A stretch of DNA of 64,000 nucleotides from Sordariomycetes sp. S80-01Y (GCA_037042185.1 JAXQJY010000033.1:1798001-1862000); one strand, 5' to 3'. Positions 1 through 9,631 are shown, counted from the first letter of the stretch. Notes: generated from the letters alone by a model not told the origin. Numbers and translations are program-made.

Positions 1-2759
1 TGGAAGAAGCGAAGCTTCCGGAAACGCCACCCGAGAAGGTTACTGAAGTGGCCGCGGCGAAAGAGGAGGAGGAAAGCAAGGATGCTGTTCCGCCGATCCC
101 TGTGGTCGAAAAAACAACCGAAAAGGTCATTAAAGGTGAGAAAAACCGTGCATTGCCCTATGATACCCATTTTGAAATGTTGCAAGGAGATGAAGGTTCG
201 GATGCGACGTTTATGGATCGTTCAAGTTCTGGAGTTTGGGCGTTGAAGCAGGATGAGGCAGAGATCTCTCCCAATATACCCGTGGGCAGGAAAGAAGGCG
301 TTTCATTGAGGATACCCCCAAGCAAGCGAGAAATCAATGACTTACCCCAGGGCTCTGAGCTGGGTGATATGGAGGCTAGTGCGAAGAGCGAAGCTGTGAC
401 AGCAGCAACTTCCGCAGGCGAGCCAACTTCAAAGCTCTCGGACGATGTCATTGCCAACGAAAGGCGCGAGGACACACGAATAGTCGACGACACTCAGAAA
501 GGTCCGACGAAAGCGGGCATTGAAGCCGGAAAAGGCGCTGATGAGACCAACGTCAGCGCCACGACCGATGCTGCTTCTATTCCTTCTGGTGTTGCGAATC
601 ATCGTAGAGGCTTTGAAGCCTCTGATTCTGCCGTCGCTGGTCTCTCTGCTTCTTCCGGTGTCGACGTTGACGAAACCGTTGAGATCCCTCGCCCAAAAGA
701 GTCTGTGGAGGGCACGGGAGCTATCGATTCCCAAGATTCCCCTGCAGAAGCGAATCTAGCTATTGCTCCTACTGCTGTTACCGTTGCTCCCGCTGCCACT
801 GCCGCTGCTGGGATGGCTGCCATATCAGCAGACGCCGAAACGCAAGAGGCTACGAGTACAAAAAGCTCTGTCGCACCTCGCCAAGCCACCGAAGACAAAG
901 ATATTTCAGTTGCAGAGACCCGCGCTCTTATCGATGATCCTGGTCTGGATGATGAAAGGCCTCCCCGCGAGCCTATTGCTTCTGAACATGTCGCCGAGGC
1001 TATCGCAGAACCAGCTGTCAAGTCAAGTAAGAACGAAGCAGATCCTGTTGTCGAGAAGTCTGCTGACGTCGTCGAGTCCGCCCTACGACCATTAGACGGC
1101 GACCATTCGGCATTTTCTGGCACCAAAACCGACACTGGAGATATTGATCAAGATTTTGCTCCATTGGGCGGAGACGACGCTACGGTGACTGACAGTAGCG
1201 CATCTCAGCGTGCTGGGATGACCTTGGCGACGCGCGGTGACACATATCAGCACAAAGCAGGGACAGGAGCCGAGTTGGGAACCCCGGACTTTGCGCCCTG
1301 GACTGCATTCGACCAAGAGCGGTCAAAATCGGTTCCACATCTGCTCAGTACTTCAGTCACAAGAGACACCGCCACCAGAGAGGCCAATATGGACAGCAAG
1401 GGCAAGAGGCTACACATCAAGCGGCGACCAACTCTCGCTCATTCCAGTACGCAAACAGACGGCGAGCTTCTTGACCAAAGAAAGCCATCCACATCAGGGG
1501 AGCACGGTACCCGCGCAGCAACTCCTGGCATAATCCTCCCTGACTCAGATATGGTCAACATCCAACGAGCGCGAACCCTGCGTCGTAAACGCAAGATATC
1601 CATCCGCCACGCTGAGGATGCCATTGCTACAGCGGTCATCGTGTACGCTGCTGCTGATGCTCTCAGCCCACCTGCCAGCCCCTCGCTCGGGCCTCCTCCT
1701 CATCATGATCGACACTTGCCGAGCCTAGATCATCAACTCAGTTTGGAGGACAGGGAAAAAACGCATGCTGTTTTTGCTTCAGAAAATGATTTCGAGACTG
1801 GAGATGAAAGTCTTCAGATGTCTGAGGCTGACTTGTATACAGACGACAGGGCTAGAACATCCACATCCTCCCGAAGCGAGGGCGAAAGGGAAAGAACCCG
1901 CCGCCGCCGACACTCTCACCATTCCTCTCACTCTGGTAGGAGTCGAGACGGGGCCGAAGCCCCGCCGAGAGAGTCCCGACGCAGGTCTTCTCATGCATCC
2001 CATGGCTCTTCTCAAGCCTCTCATCCGCCGAGGCCAGAAAGACGTCGCACGATGGATAGACCAGAGTCGACTGGAGACGCCAAGACGCCTCCTCGCCCTC
2101 CTAGGCGGGATAGTGGTTTCTCCGCCGAACGGGAGAGCCCCGTCAGTTCTGGACGCAGACATCGGAGCGAGCGGCCCCCGGAGGAACAAGCCGCTCGGGA
2201 CAAACGACGCGCTGAGCGCGCTGCGCAAAGGGAGCAACATGAGCGGCGCGGCTCTCCCCGGTCTAGAGATGCTCAGCGTCGTGAGTATGAGGAAAGCGAG
2301 CGCCGGCGCCAGCGGTCTTCCCGAAGGCAAAGCCACTCTAGCCATGCCGGACGGCCCGAAATCCCAAGGGAAGTTCCGTCTATTGAGCATGATCTTCCGG
2401 AAAAGAAGTTCTTCGAGATCAAGAACGCCGAGGGCGTCCTCCGCAGTGGCTCAAACACCCCAACGCGGGAGGACGCTGAGTCTGGATCAAGGACGCCTCC
2501 CCAAGCTGAGCCGCCTAGAAGGTCAAGCACGGCCCGTTCCAAACCCACCTCATCTAGTCGCCGGTCCACCGACATCGACCGGGCCAGATCCAGCCGGAGT
2601 CGAGAGGAGGCTCACGCCGGATCTTCGAGATCACACCGTCCTCAACCCTCTGAGGATGCTGCCCGCCGAGCCCGCCACAGGGAGCGCAGGCGAGCCAGAG
2701 AGGAGGAGGAGAAGAAGCCCAGCGGTATCAAGGGCATGTTCAAGAAGCTTTTCACTTGA
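1..2759 (+). CDS. Large Ser/Arg-rich disordered protein, 5' end outside the window
   Basis: The reading frame is open from base 3 with no in-frame stop, so the start lies to the left. 918 residues are visible before the TGA. The first two thirds are acidic and Ala/Thr/Glu/Asp-rich. The last third is basic and Ser/Arg-rich, with many RRR, HSSHS and PPRPPRRDSGFS-like stretches that could be phosphorylation sites. There is no catalytic motif. It ends in a short amphipathic basic tail (SGIKGMFKKLFT) after a Glu/Lys/Arg-rich segment, which suggests contact with a membrane or a partner (inference). Large proteins of this style in related fungi often carry uninformative names such as involucrin-repeat protein. 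I do not recognise the function. A single uninterrupted exon covers the visible part. Confidence 0.8.
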   Translation, partial: EEAKLPETPPEKVTEVAAAKEEEESKDAVPPIPVVEKTTEKVIKGEKNRALPYDTHFEMLQGDEGSDATFMDRSSSGVWALKQDEAEISPNIPVGRKEGVSLRIPPSKREINDLPQGSELGDMEASAKSEAVTAATSAGEPTSKLSDDVIANERREDTRIVDDTQKGPTKAGIEAGKGADETNVSATTDAASIPSGVANHRRGFEASDSAVAGLSASSGVDVDETVEIPRPKESVEGTGAIDSQDSPAEANLAIAPTAVTVAPAATAAAGMAAISADAETQEATSTKSSVAPRQATEDKDISVAETRALIDDPGLDDERPPREPIASEHVAEAIAEPAVKSSKNEADPVVEKSADVVESALRPLDGDHSAFSGTKTDTGDIDQDFAPLGGDDATVTDSSASQRAGMTLATRGDTYQHKAGTGAELGTPDFAPWTAFDQERSKSVPHLLSTSVTRDTATREANMDSKGKRLHIKRRPTLAHSSTQTDGELLDQRKPSTSGEHGTRAATPGIILPDSDMVNIQRARTLRRKRKISIRHAEDAIATAVIVYAAADALSPPASPSLGPPPHHDRHLPSLDHQLSLEDREKTHAVFASENDFETGDESLQMSEADLYTDDRARTSTSSRSEGERERTRRRRHSHHSSHSGRSRDGAEAPPRESRRRSSHASHGSSQASHPPRPERRRTMDRPESTGDAKTPPRPPRRDSGFSAERESPVSSGRRHRSERPPEEQAARDKRRAERAAQREQHERRGSPRSRDAQRREYEESERRRQRSSRRQSHSSHAGRPEIPREVPSIEHDLPEKKFFEIKNAEGVLRSGSNTPTREDAESGSRTPPQAEPPRRSSTARSKPTSSSRRSTDIDRARSSRSREEAHAGSSRSHRPQPSEDAARRARHRERRRAREEEEKKPSGIKGMFKKLFT

Positions 2760-3532
2760 GAATGCCAAATGGCGAGCACAAGATTTTGTAACGAAGGAAA
2801 GAGAATGTTATGGTTGGAGCGGTGTGCTCCTTCTGGGCAGCCGCTTTCATGTATCACGATGTAATGACTTTAGCCTGGCACGAAGCTTACGAAGACAAGT
2901 ATGGGACGAACAGAACAACAGACTTTGCTTGGAGAGTCCAGATTGAAATTGAACATCTTCTTGGACAACGCGCTCACTTAATGGTCCATTGACATGACCC
3001 AGCAGGGCCCTCGATATATACTCCATCAAGCCGCTTCCAGTTCGTGGGAGCTGTCTTAATAGGGCCGCAGGCTAGGCTCGTCGAGGTGCATCGGACGTAT
3101 GACAAGCGGAAGATTAAGTTGAATAATTGTCAGCCTAAGGCAACTACCCCTCATTCATGGATCAGGCTTTCTGACCTAGGTCTTCAACGATTGTGGTGTC
3201 TGTCGCCCAGAGTGAAGCTGTCCCCAGCAACTGGCGCTAGAAGTCGAGACCATGATGATAGAGAAGGGCATTGCCACTACAGCGCGGCGCACGGCCTGAT
3301 TCTGCACAGATTTCCGAGCCAAGCTCAATATACCATTTATTAATGAGTCTGAGTGACTTGCTGGTTTACAGTAATGGTCTGGAACAGGCACCCCTCGTGG
3401 TTGATGTTGACGAGGAAGAAGGGGAACAAGCTATAAATACTCACGGAGAGAACCGTAGAACGGAAATCGACAACCCCTCCAGCACCTCACCGATAACACC
3501 ACCCTTCAACCTTCCCTATCCAACCCTTCACG
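2760..3532. other. Intergenic region with promoter of the secreted protein gene
   Basis: It holds the 3' flank of the disordered protein gene and the promoter of the following secreted protein. No ORF here has convincing coding character. A TATA element sits at 3432-3439, followed by a C-rich leader just before the start codon. Confidence 0.6.
3432..3439 (+). promoter_or_regulatory. TATA box of the six-Cys repeat secreted protein gene
   Basis: TATAAATA lies 94 bases upstream of the ATG at 3533. The stretch between them has no ATG and becomes C/A-rich, as expected for a short fungal 5' leader. Confidence 0.6.
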
Positions 3533-4573
3533 ATGAAGTTCACTTCCGTCCTCGCCCTGGCCCTTGGTGCCTCTGCCCTTCCCCACTCCGTCCGCACCTT
3601 TCAGAGCGAGCCTGATTGCAACAAGTGCAAGCAGAATGACTGCCAGGGCTACGAGAACAATGTAGACGCCTCTCTTAAGTACGTCGCCCAAGAAATTGGC
3701 AACGAATGCAGCTCCGACCAATGCGAGCAGTGCGAGCCTACGGAGGAGACCACCAGCACCGCCGAGAAGCGCAATCAGCCCGAGGACTACTGCAACAGTT
3801 GCAAGAAGGGCAACTGCGATGCCTACAATGACGAGGTTTACGCCGCCTTGACCTACGCTGCGAAGGAAGATGGAAAGGTCTGCGACGGATCCAGCTGCAA
3901 GCAGTGCCCCTCGGAGGAGAGCTCCAGCTCCAACTCCAAGCGTCAGGAAGAGGAGATTCTCGAGACCACTACGACCACTGAAGAAGACTGCTGTGGCTGC
4001 AGCTGCGACTGTGAATGCACTGAGGAGAATTGCTGCAACCCCTTCTGCTGCGACGACGAGGACATTACTGAGGACACTACTGAGGGGACCGTCGATGAGA
4101 CTAACGATAATGTCGACGAGACCTTTGAGGAGACCGTTGACGAACCCACTAAGGAGACCGTTAAGGAAACCGTCAACGAGCCCGTTGAAGAGCCCATTGA
4201 GGAGACCACTGAGGAGATCGTTGACGAGACCGTTGACGAGACCGTTGACGAGACCGTTGACGAGACCGTTGAGGAGCCCACTGAGGACATCACTGAGGAC
4301 ACCACTGGAGAGACCGTTGACGAGACTACCGATTCCATCGATGAGAAAGTCGATGAGAAGGTAGACGAGAAGGTAGAAGAGAAGGTCGACGAGAAGGTCG
4401 ATGAGGTCCGCAAGCGTGGCCAGAAGTTCTCCAACAAGGTCCCTAACTACTTTGAGAACAACAAGATCCTCGACGTTGTCGGTGCTGGCTGCGAGGATGC
4501 CGATGCTGCTTCCGCTGGCACCGACAACTCCAAGGATGCCCTCCTCCAGCACGCCAAGAGCTCTGTGGCTTAG
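3533..4573 (+). CDS. Secreted acidic cysteine-rich precursor with two six-Cys modules and Lys-Arg sites
   Basis: 346 residues, one exon. Residues 1-17 form a clear secretion signal ending ALGASALP. Two modules follow, each with the framework C-x2-C-x4-C-x21-C-x4-C-x2-C (Cys 29, 32, 37, 59, 64, 67 and Cys 87, 90, 95, 117, 122, 125), 58 residues apart. Each module is followed by Lys-Arg (79-80, 136-137), the site cut by the Golgi protease Kex2. Next comes a dense Cys cluster (10 Cys at 153-173, including CCGCSCDCEC), a long acidic Thr/Val/Asp/Glu repeat, another basic site (RKR 293-295) and a tail with one Cys. Known for such layouts: Kex2-processed secreted repeat proteins. Inferred: release of two disulfide-rich peptides, perhaps effectors or metal binders. 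The function is unknown. Codon use matches host genes. Confidence 0.85.
   Translation: MKFTSVLALALGASALPHSVRTFQSEPDCNKCKQNDCQGYENNVDASLKYVAQEIGNECSSDQCEQCEPTEETTSTAEKRNQPEDYCNSCKKGNCDAYNDEVYAALTYAAKEDGKVCDGSSCKQCPSEESSSSNSKRQEEEILETTTTTEEDCCGCSCDCECTEENCCNPFCCDDEDITEDTTEGTVDETNDNVDETFEETVDEPTKETVKETVNEPVEEPIEETTEEIVDETVDETVDETVDETVEEPTEDITEDTTGETVDETTDSIDEKVDEKVDEKVEEKVDEKVDEVRKRGQKFSNKVPNYFENNKILDVVGAGCEDADAASAGTDNSKDALLQHAKSSVA
4220..4267 (+). repeat. Four perfect 12-nt tandem repeats coding VDET
   Basis: Four identical copies of GTTGACGAGACC lie head to tail inside the acidic repeat of the secreted precursor. They are flanked by degenerate copies on both sides (about 4080-4330). The near-perfect core suggests recent expansion by slippage or unequal exchange. 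Confidence 0.85.
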
Positions 4574-5575
4574 GGGGTTCCTCTCCGTCTTTCGGTCCGT
4601 CAGAAGAGACCCCTGCACTCTATGGACGGCAGTCGTATACGGGCAGGCTACGAGCACTTCTAGATAGAAGGTTAGACTGTTTACGATCTAATTCTACAAC
4701 GCCTTGCCTTTTTCAAGTTCAAAACTTCCAGTATTGTGAGTAAAGAGACATCGTAGTCCTATGCCCTACAAGCATTCCCACAAATAGATTAGCGTGAAGA
4801 CTTTTTGCCTCGGTCTTGGGACTAAAGAGCCTCCTACGCGAGCCGTCATCAAGAGTCTTGCTAGTCAAAAGTGCCGATATTGAACCAGCTAGCAAAGAGC
4901 GGGGCGCTGGAACATGACGAAGTCCAGCTGCTCGCGCTTGAGATGGCGTCTAAGGACCCTCACGGAGTCGACTCAGATGCACTCGAAGTTGTCTCATGAG
5001 CCTCGCAAAGTCATGCGGCTTAACGGTGTGCAGCGAGCGCATTCCACTCTTACTTCGACCTGGAGAAAAGAGACTCAGCTTGGTGCCGCCGAGGGTGGAG
5101 CAGCGAAGTCTGGTCAACGACACTGACAGGCTTTGGGTAGATCGATTCCTTGAATTTCCCTCCTCAAGCCGCCCGTTGAACGTGGAGCAAACGTAGAAAT
5201 ACAAGGCGAGTCCTATCACGTAGAAACCTGACCCACAAGAAGCTAGTAGCGCCCATTTGGCTCTCACGACATGCTTCCCAGCCACTTATGCCATAGTCGG
5301 CCTTTCTCTAGCTCATGCGGAGTTGGCGGTACAGCCGCAAAATGGTTTCGCGTCGCTGGAGTCCCTCATGAACCTACCTGTTCTTTGCATTCAGTCCAGC
5401 TCCAATCTAGCTACAGCCCCAAGGCTTCACAAGGCGCTAGTGGTGCGTTGGTTTCGAGCTTTGTCAAGCGTACGAATATCCTTTCCCTATGGATTATATC
5501 AAACGATCCGTTCTTCCCATGAACAGAAACCCCTCTTCTTTTTTACATCACTCAGAGCTTCCATACGCCCTCACC
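4574..5575. other. Intergenic region between the two secreted-protein genes
   Basis: About 1 kb without a credible gene. It contains the 3' flank of the first secreted-protein gene and the promoter of the second, with an AT-rich TATATC element at 5495-5500, 76 bases before the next signal-peptide ATG. Confidence 0.5.
5495..5500 (+). promoter_or_regulatory. Possible TATA element of the second secreted-protein gene
   Basis: TATATC within ATTATATCAAA, 76-81 bases upstream of the preferred ATG at 5576. The spacing matches that of the neighbouring secreted-protein gene. The match to the consensus is weak. Confidence 0.35.
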
Positions 5576-6748
5576 ATGTTGTTCTTCGCTATTCTTGCCC
5601 TGGCCGCTGACACTGGTGCCCTGCCAGCGTTCAATTACAAGGAAAGCGGTCTCAGCATTGTTGCCAGGTCCAACAGTGAAATCTCAAACAAGATCGAAGG
5701 CAATAACAGCAAGACTGTCGCTGTCAGGCGTAGCGCTATGGCCTTCCCTCCCGGCCTCACCGCCCGAGACGAGATCAAGAAAGACCTTGACGAGACTTAC
5801 CAGCAGTGTCTTGTTGCTGTGCTGGACAAGATGAAACACGAAAACCAGCAAGGGTTTGAGAATCAGAAAAAGCCGGCGGCTCTCGAAACAGAAGAGAAGC
5901 CGAGGAAGTTTGAAGGAGCCCTCCAAGAGAAAAACAGTTCAGCTGCAGAGGATGAAGGCGAAGGTCCCAAACACTGCGGTTGTTCCAAGAGCTACGCCAA
6001 CCCCAATCCGAGCGACTGCACCTGCCCAGGAGCCTGTCCGTGTCAGCCGGTGGAGGAGCGTCCTGAGTGCCAGAAGAAAGGCCAGAAGCCTGACTACTGT
6101 GATTCCGTGGATAAGTTTGGGCCTGGAGATGAATGTGATCCCGGGGACGGGGAGTATGAGAAGCCCGAGGAGACATGTGATGAGTCTGAGAAGGCTTTTG
6201 ATGAGCCGGAGGAGACTTGTGAACAGCCGGAGGAAACCTGCAAGGAACACTCGGGAGATGCTGAGCCCGTGGAAGCCGTCCCTGAAACCGAGCAGTGCCC
6301 GCAGGCGACGAAGTGCGACAATCCCAAACCCTGCAAGCTCACGCCCGCCTGGGAGAACTACGTCAAGCAAAGCGACTGCCTCTTCTGCAACACCAACAAG
6401 AACAGCATCCAAGACGCCGGCGAGACCTGCGTCCCCAAGGCGCACCCAAGGCCCTGTGTGGAGGGGGAGGACGACGACTCCGATTCCGAGGACGAGTGTT
6501 CCATCGAGGGCGACGAGAAGGGCGAGTCCAAGTCCAAGGCCCCCCTGAACCCCTTCCGCGAGGCGCCATTCGACCAGACCTTTGCGCCCAAGAACTGGCC
6601 CAGCTTCCAGCCGCCGGCCAGCTTTGAGCTACCCAAGGACTTCGAGGCCCCGCCTGAGTTCTTCCAGCCCGAGGGACCTTGCCACGGCCTCGACAGCGAT
6701 AGCCATGGAGATTTCCTGATCAAGGATCTCATGAAGAATCAGCTCTAG
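5576..6748 (+). CDS. Secreted acidic cysteine-rich protein
   Basis: 390 residues, one exon. The frame opens upstream at 5489, but the ATG at 5576 is preferred because it gives a compact secretion signal (MLFFAILALAADTGALP) at the very N-terminus. Residues 134-156 hold a Cys cluster (C134, C136, C148, C150, C154, C156). About 195-225 has three PEETC units in a Glu-rich context, and further Cys lie at 241-309. An Asp/Glu/Ser stretch (297-314) and a Pro/Phe-rich tail follow. A possible RR processing site lies at 51-52. It lies next to, and on the same strand as, the six-Cys precursor, and both are acidic, secreted and Cys-rich, so they may be co-expressed. They share no obvious module. I do not recognise a family. 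It is a candidate effector or wall-associated protein (inference). Confidence 0.8.
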   Translation: MLFFAILALAADTGALPAFNYKESGLSIVARSNSEISNKIEGNNSKTVAVRRSAMAFPPGLTARDEIKKDLDETYQQCLVAVLDKMKHENQQGFENQKKPAALETEEKPRKFEGALQEKNSSAAEDEGEGPKHCGCSKSYANPNPSDCTCPGACPCQPVEERPECQKKGQKPDYCDSVDKFGPGDECDPGDGEYEKPEETCDESEKAFDEPEETCEQPEETCKEHSGDAEPVEAVPETEQCPQATKCDNPKPCKLTPAWENYVKQSDCLFCNTNKNSIQDAGETCVPKAHPRPCVEGEDDDSDSEDECSIEGDEKGESKSKAPLNPFREAPFDQTFAPKNWPSFQPPASFELPKDFEAPPEFFQPEGPCHGLDSDSHGDFLIKDLMKNQL

Positions 6749-9067
6749 GGCGTGAGTTGTGACGACCCAGGTCCGTTGGTCGATGCATGCCGTCTGAGTT
6801 GATGGTCTTTGTTTAAATGGCAGAAAAGTAGAGGAATGGCGAAAGCCTGAAAAGTACCCATAATTGGCCTCGCCCATAAATGTCGTCAGGAAGAATACCC
6901 GGTGAAGAGCACGATAAAAGAAGAACAGCAGACCTCAAATCGATCGCAAAGTCTCGGCAGTCGAAGCGATAGTTGAAACCAGGACGCTAGCCTCAAACAG
7001 GTCAACCATTCGTCGCTGCCAGTGCATCCCACAGGGCCGGCCGCCACCTACATAGACCATGGGCCGGGCCCCTTGTTCGCAGGAGGCTGAAACGACGAGA
7101 TCGCCACCAGCCTCGTGCAACAGCTCGACGTCAGCGAGGGGTGTGCATAGGGAGGCAGATCCACTCAAGACGTCAATGTTCAAGTTGGGTTAAGAGGAAC
7201 TTCGATAGATGAAGTTTGCGACTTCAGAATGTCTCAATTGAGCAACGTTGAACATCTCGGGACTGTATGTACCTCATGTTTCAATCTTACTGCTTACGGT
7301 GAGCCCATAAAGCTGCGTCACCGTTAGTTGGGATGCCTAGCGATTTTCGATTCGATCCATCAGTCCACAATCGCACGAGGCGAATTATGATACATGCATT
7401 CAAGGAGAAAACTAGGTGCAAAGGCTTTGAGATGCTTCATCAATGTCCAGAACATTTTCCGGATGCAGGTCCTGGCTCACGATGGCGGTCTGTCACTGTC
7501 AGAGCGCAGAGGTCCACTCCGTCCGTGGGTTTCCGACTTACCGCATCGGGACGGGGGGGTCCATCGGCTAGTTAGTTCTAATTATATCGCGGCAATAGTC
7601 TCGACAACAGTCGGGAAAAACGCCCAGCTGCAACTTACTCTGCGAGGAACTCTTCGCTCATCCTTGAGAGAGGAGACCCCCCCAAATTGACCAAGACCTC
7701 ATCACGGAGCGTTGTGTGAGGTTTCACCGTCGTGAGAAGTCGTTCCCGGGCTTGTGGTTCGCAGGGACGCGGTGCTTCCATCCCGTAGCCGCGGCGGCGC
7801 CTCACATAAGCGCGGCAAGCGAGGTGGCCCCACAAGGAACAAGCGCGCAAGGCATACTCGAGTCTCCGGGGGCCAGGGAGTCATCGATCGTCGGCAGATG
7901 GAGGAGCAGGGGCGCTTGTCCGTTTGACTCAGCTTGACGTCCTCCGCCGGGCGGGAGTCAGGCATCAGGGCCCCGCCCAGGTGCCTTACGTCCGTCTGCA
8001 ATGAGGACACGCCTGTCAGGTGCTTGTCACGTCAAGATGCACGAGATGTGAATATTTACAGTGAAGTTGATATTGTCTAATCGCCGTGATGTATAGAATA
8101 CAGCAGCCAGTGCGTGAGAAATGCCGTCCGTCCATGCAGTCGACAGAACACATCATCTTGCGCAGCAGAGACGTTGTGTTGGAAGTGATGATGCCAGACC
8201 ATCCGCGAGCTTCTGATGCCAGATCGCTTGAGCTCTTGATGCCAGATCCGAGAAGAGAGATACAGGAGTCCAGTCCTTGTGCGCTGCACGAAAAGATAGG
8301 AGAGAGTAGAAACAAGAAACCCGTGAGGACGTTGCTCATGATCATGCCAAACCATTGAATCCATCCAATTCTTGTGGAGCCAAGCCAGTTGACCCAGTCG
8401 ACGCTTCTAGTCGACGCTTCTGAAAGGAAAAGAAGAAAGCCTGCCGTGGAGCAGTCGGCGCGTGCCGTAAAGAAATGTAGAGCCTCCCATGATCCGTCCG
8501 TAATGCCGTTGTTCGTTGCCTTGTAAAAGCCCCAAGCCCATTCCATCGCTATGCAGATATTATTCCATCTAAGAGAAAGAAAGAAGAGAAGAAAAGAAAA
8601 AAAGAGAAGAATAGTCTCTGAACATCTCACCAGAAACGTCGGGGCGGTGCTCAAGCCATCCCCACAACACAGAGGAGAGGATGAAGTCCTTGAGTGTCAT
8701 CTATCATTCGTCGTGCGAGGGCCGTTTCCATCCATCATGACACACGGATTGGGAGCCGAAGGAACCCAAATTGTGTGCTCGCATCATCGCGCCATAAACA
8801 TCGTGCTGTCTTCGAAGACGTAACTGTCAAGAGCGGGTGTTGTGGTAAGAGGAGAGTTGGGTAGTCATCCCCCATGCCGCATGCCGCATGACGTTACCAT
8901 GAGGCAGGCAGTAGATGAAAGCGTCGTTGCAGACGATGGTCTACAAGGAGGATGGAGAGCCGCGACGGATTGTTGGAATAGAGGTAGGAAACCCACTCAT
9001 CAAAGACGAATGGCTTCAGTCGCGGATAGGTCCTTGACAGGATGTCCGTCGTCGAAGACAAGACACT
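6749..9067. other. Gene-free stretch between convergent genes
   Basis: About 2.3 kb between the second secreted-protein gene and the small Cys/His-rich gene, which converge. It probably includes the 3' UTRs of both. Several ORFs of 70-210 codons are present but lack recognisable motifs or natural starts. A purine-rich run (AAGAAAGAAGAGAAG type) lies near 8570-8610. Confidence 0.5.
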
Positions 9068-9298
9068 TCACCTGCGGCCCTTGCTTGAGCGGCTGCTGCA
9101 GTATCCTGAGTCGGAGTAGGTGTATTGGGAAGCATACTGTCCTTGTCTTTGCGAGTGGACGGCGCAAGCATAGCCAACAGAGATGGTTCGTTGTTGGGTA
9201 GGGTGCCCGGGACGACCGTAGGACGGACAGCGGTCAACTGCGTGCTTGTAGTAGAGGCAGTGGCAAGCTGCGTACACTTCGACCAGCTGGTAGCACAT
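9068..9298 (-). CDS. Small Cys/His-rich (zinc-binding-like) conserved fungal protein
   Basis: 76 residues, one exon, starting MCYQLVEVYAACHCLYYKHA. Potential metal ligands are C2, C12, C14, H19, C24, H32, C45 and H48, enough for two zinc sites. The order C-x9-C-x-C-x4-H-x4-C, then GRPGH, then VGYAC-x2-H, resembles a small protein I recall as widespread in filamentous ascomycetes with no assigned function. The last third is Tyr/Ser-rich and ends basic (SSRSSKGRR). The ATG chosen is the first after a 333-base stretch with no ATG in any frame on this strand, as expected for a real 5' leader. The gene is easily missed because of its size. A nucleic-acid or protein adaptor role is only inference. 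Certainty that this is a gene is fairly high. Certainty about function is low. Confidence 0.75.
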   Translation of the reverse strand: MCYQLVEVYAACHCLYYKHAVDRCPSYGRPGHPTQQRTISVGYACAVHSQRQGQYASQYTYSDSGYCSSRSSKGRR

Positions 9299-9631
9299 CC
9301 TGACTTGTTGGTTGGGTTGTTGGCTCGTTGGTTTGAGTCTTGCAAGAGGGTGTGGGAAGGGAAAGGCCGCGGCCGTTGAGGGTGGTCTTGAGTTGGGTCG
9401 ACGTCAACCGATATGCTTGTTGGTTGTTCTTGGTGTTGTTGTTGGTGGTGATGGGAACAGAGACAAAAAGAAGAGCTCTTTCAAGAGGCGAGCAGAGGAT
9501 ATTAAAAGACAGGCAAGCCAAGGCAAGGAATAGAGCGGAAAGTAAAGAATGTCGACCGCGTTGGCTATGACTGATATCGAACAGGCAAACAGGCAGAGAG
9601 AGTGGAGAAGGGGTAGGTGGAAAGCGAGACA
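9299..9631 (-). promoter_or_regulatory. ATG-free pyrimidine-rich 5' leader of the small Cys/His-rich gene
   Basis: Read on the minus strand, this stretch contains CT-rich and ACAACAAC-like runs and no ATG in any frame. The next ATG upstream, at 9632, would open an upstream frame that overlaps the gene start. The transcript therefore probably begins downstream of 9632, unless that frame is a deliberate upstream ORF. Confidence 0.5.

Noticed and set aside
3506-4657. 383-codon open frame antisense to the six-Cys precursor gene
   Set aside because: It mirrors the repeats of the real gene: GAC/GAG/ACC codons read as GTC/CTC/GGT on the other strand. It is hydrophobic low complexity with no independent signals.
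5939-6445. Antisense open frame under the second secreted-protein gene
   Set aside because: Composition follows from Glu/Pro codons of the real gene. No promoter or family motif.
3533-6748. Idea that the two secreted proteins are precursors of a ribosomally made, UstY-type cyclic peptide cluster
   Set aside because: No DUF3328/UstYa-like, tyrosinase or other tailoring genes are nearby, and the repeat units are far longer than the cores of such precursors.
8016-8654. 212-codon minus-strand frame with hydrophobic start
   Set aside because: No recognisable domain, no conserved pattern, and the hydrophobic start comes from a purine-rich run on the + strand. More likely in the 3' flank of the small Cys/His gene.
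9016-9345. 109-codon minus-strand frame overlapping the 76-residue gene
   Set aside because: It has no ATG at its start and Thr/Pro/Ala-rich sequence without motifs. The overlapping 76-codon frame has the Cys/His pattern and a proper ATG.
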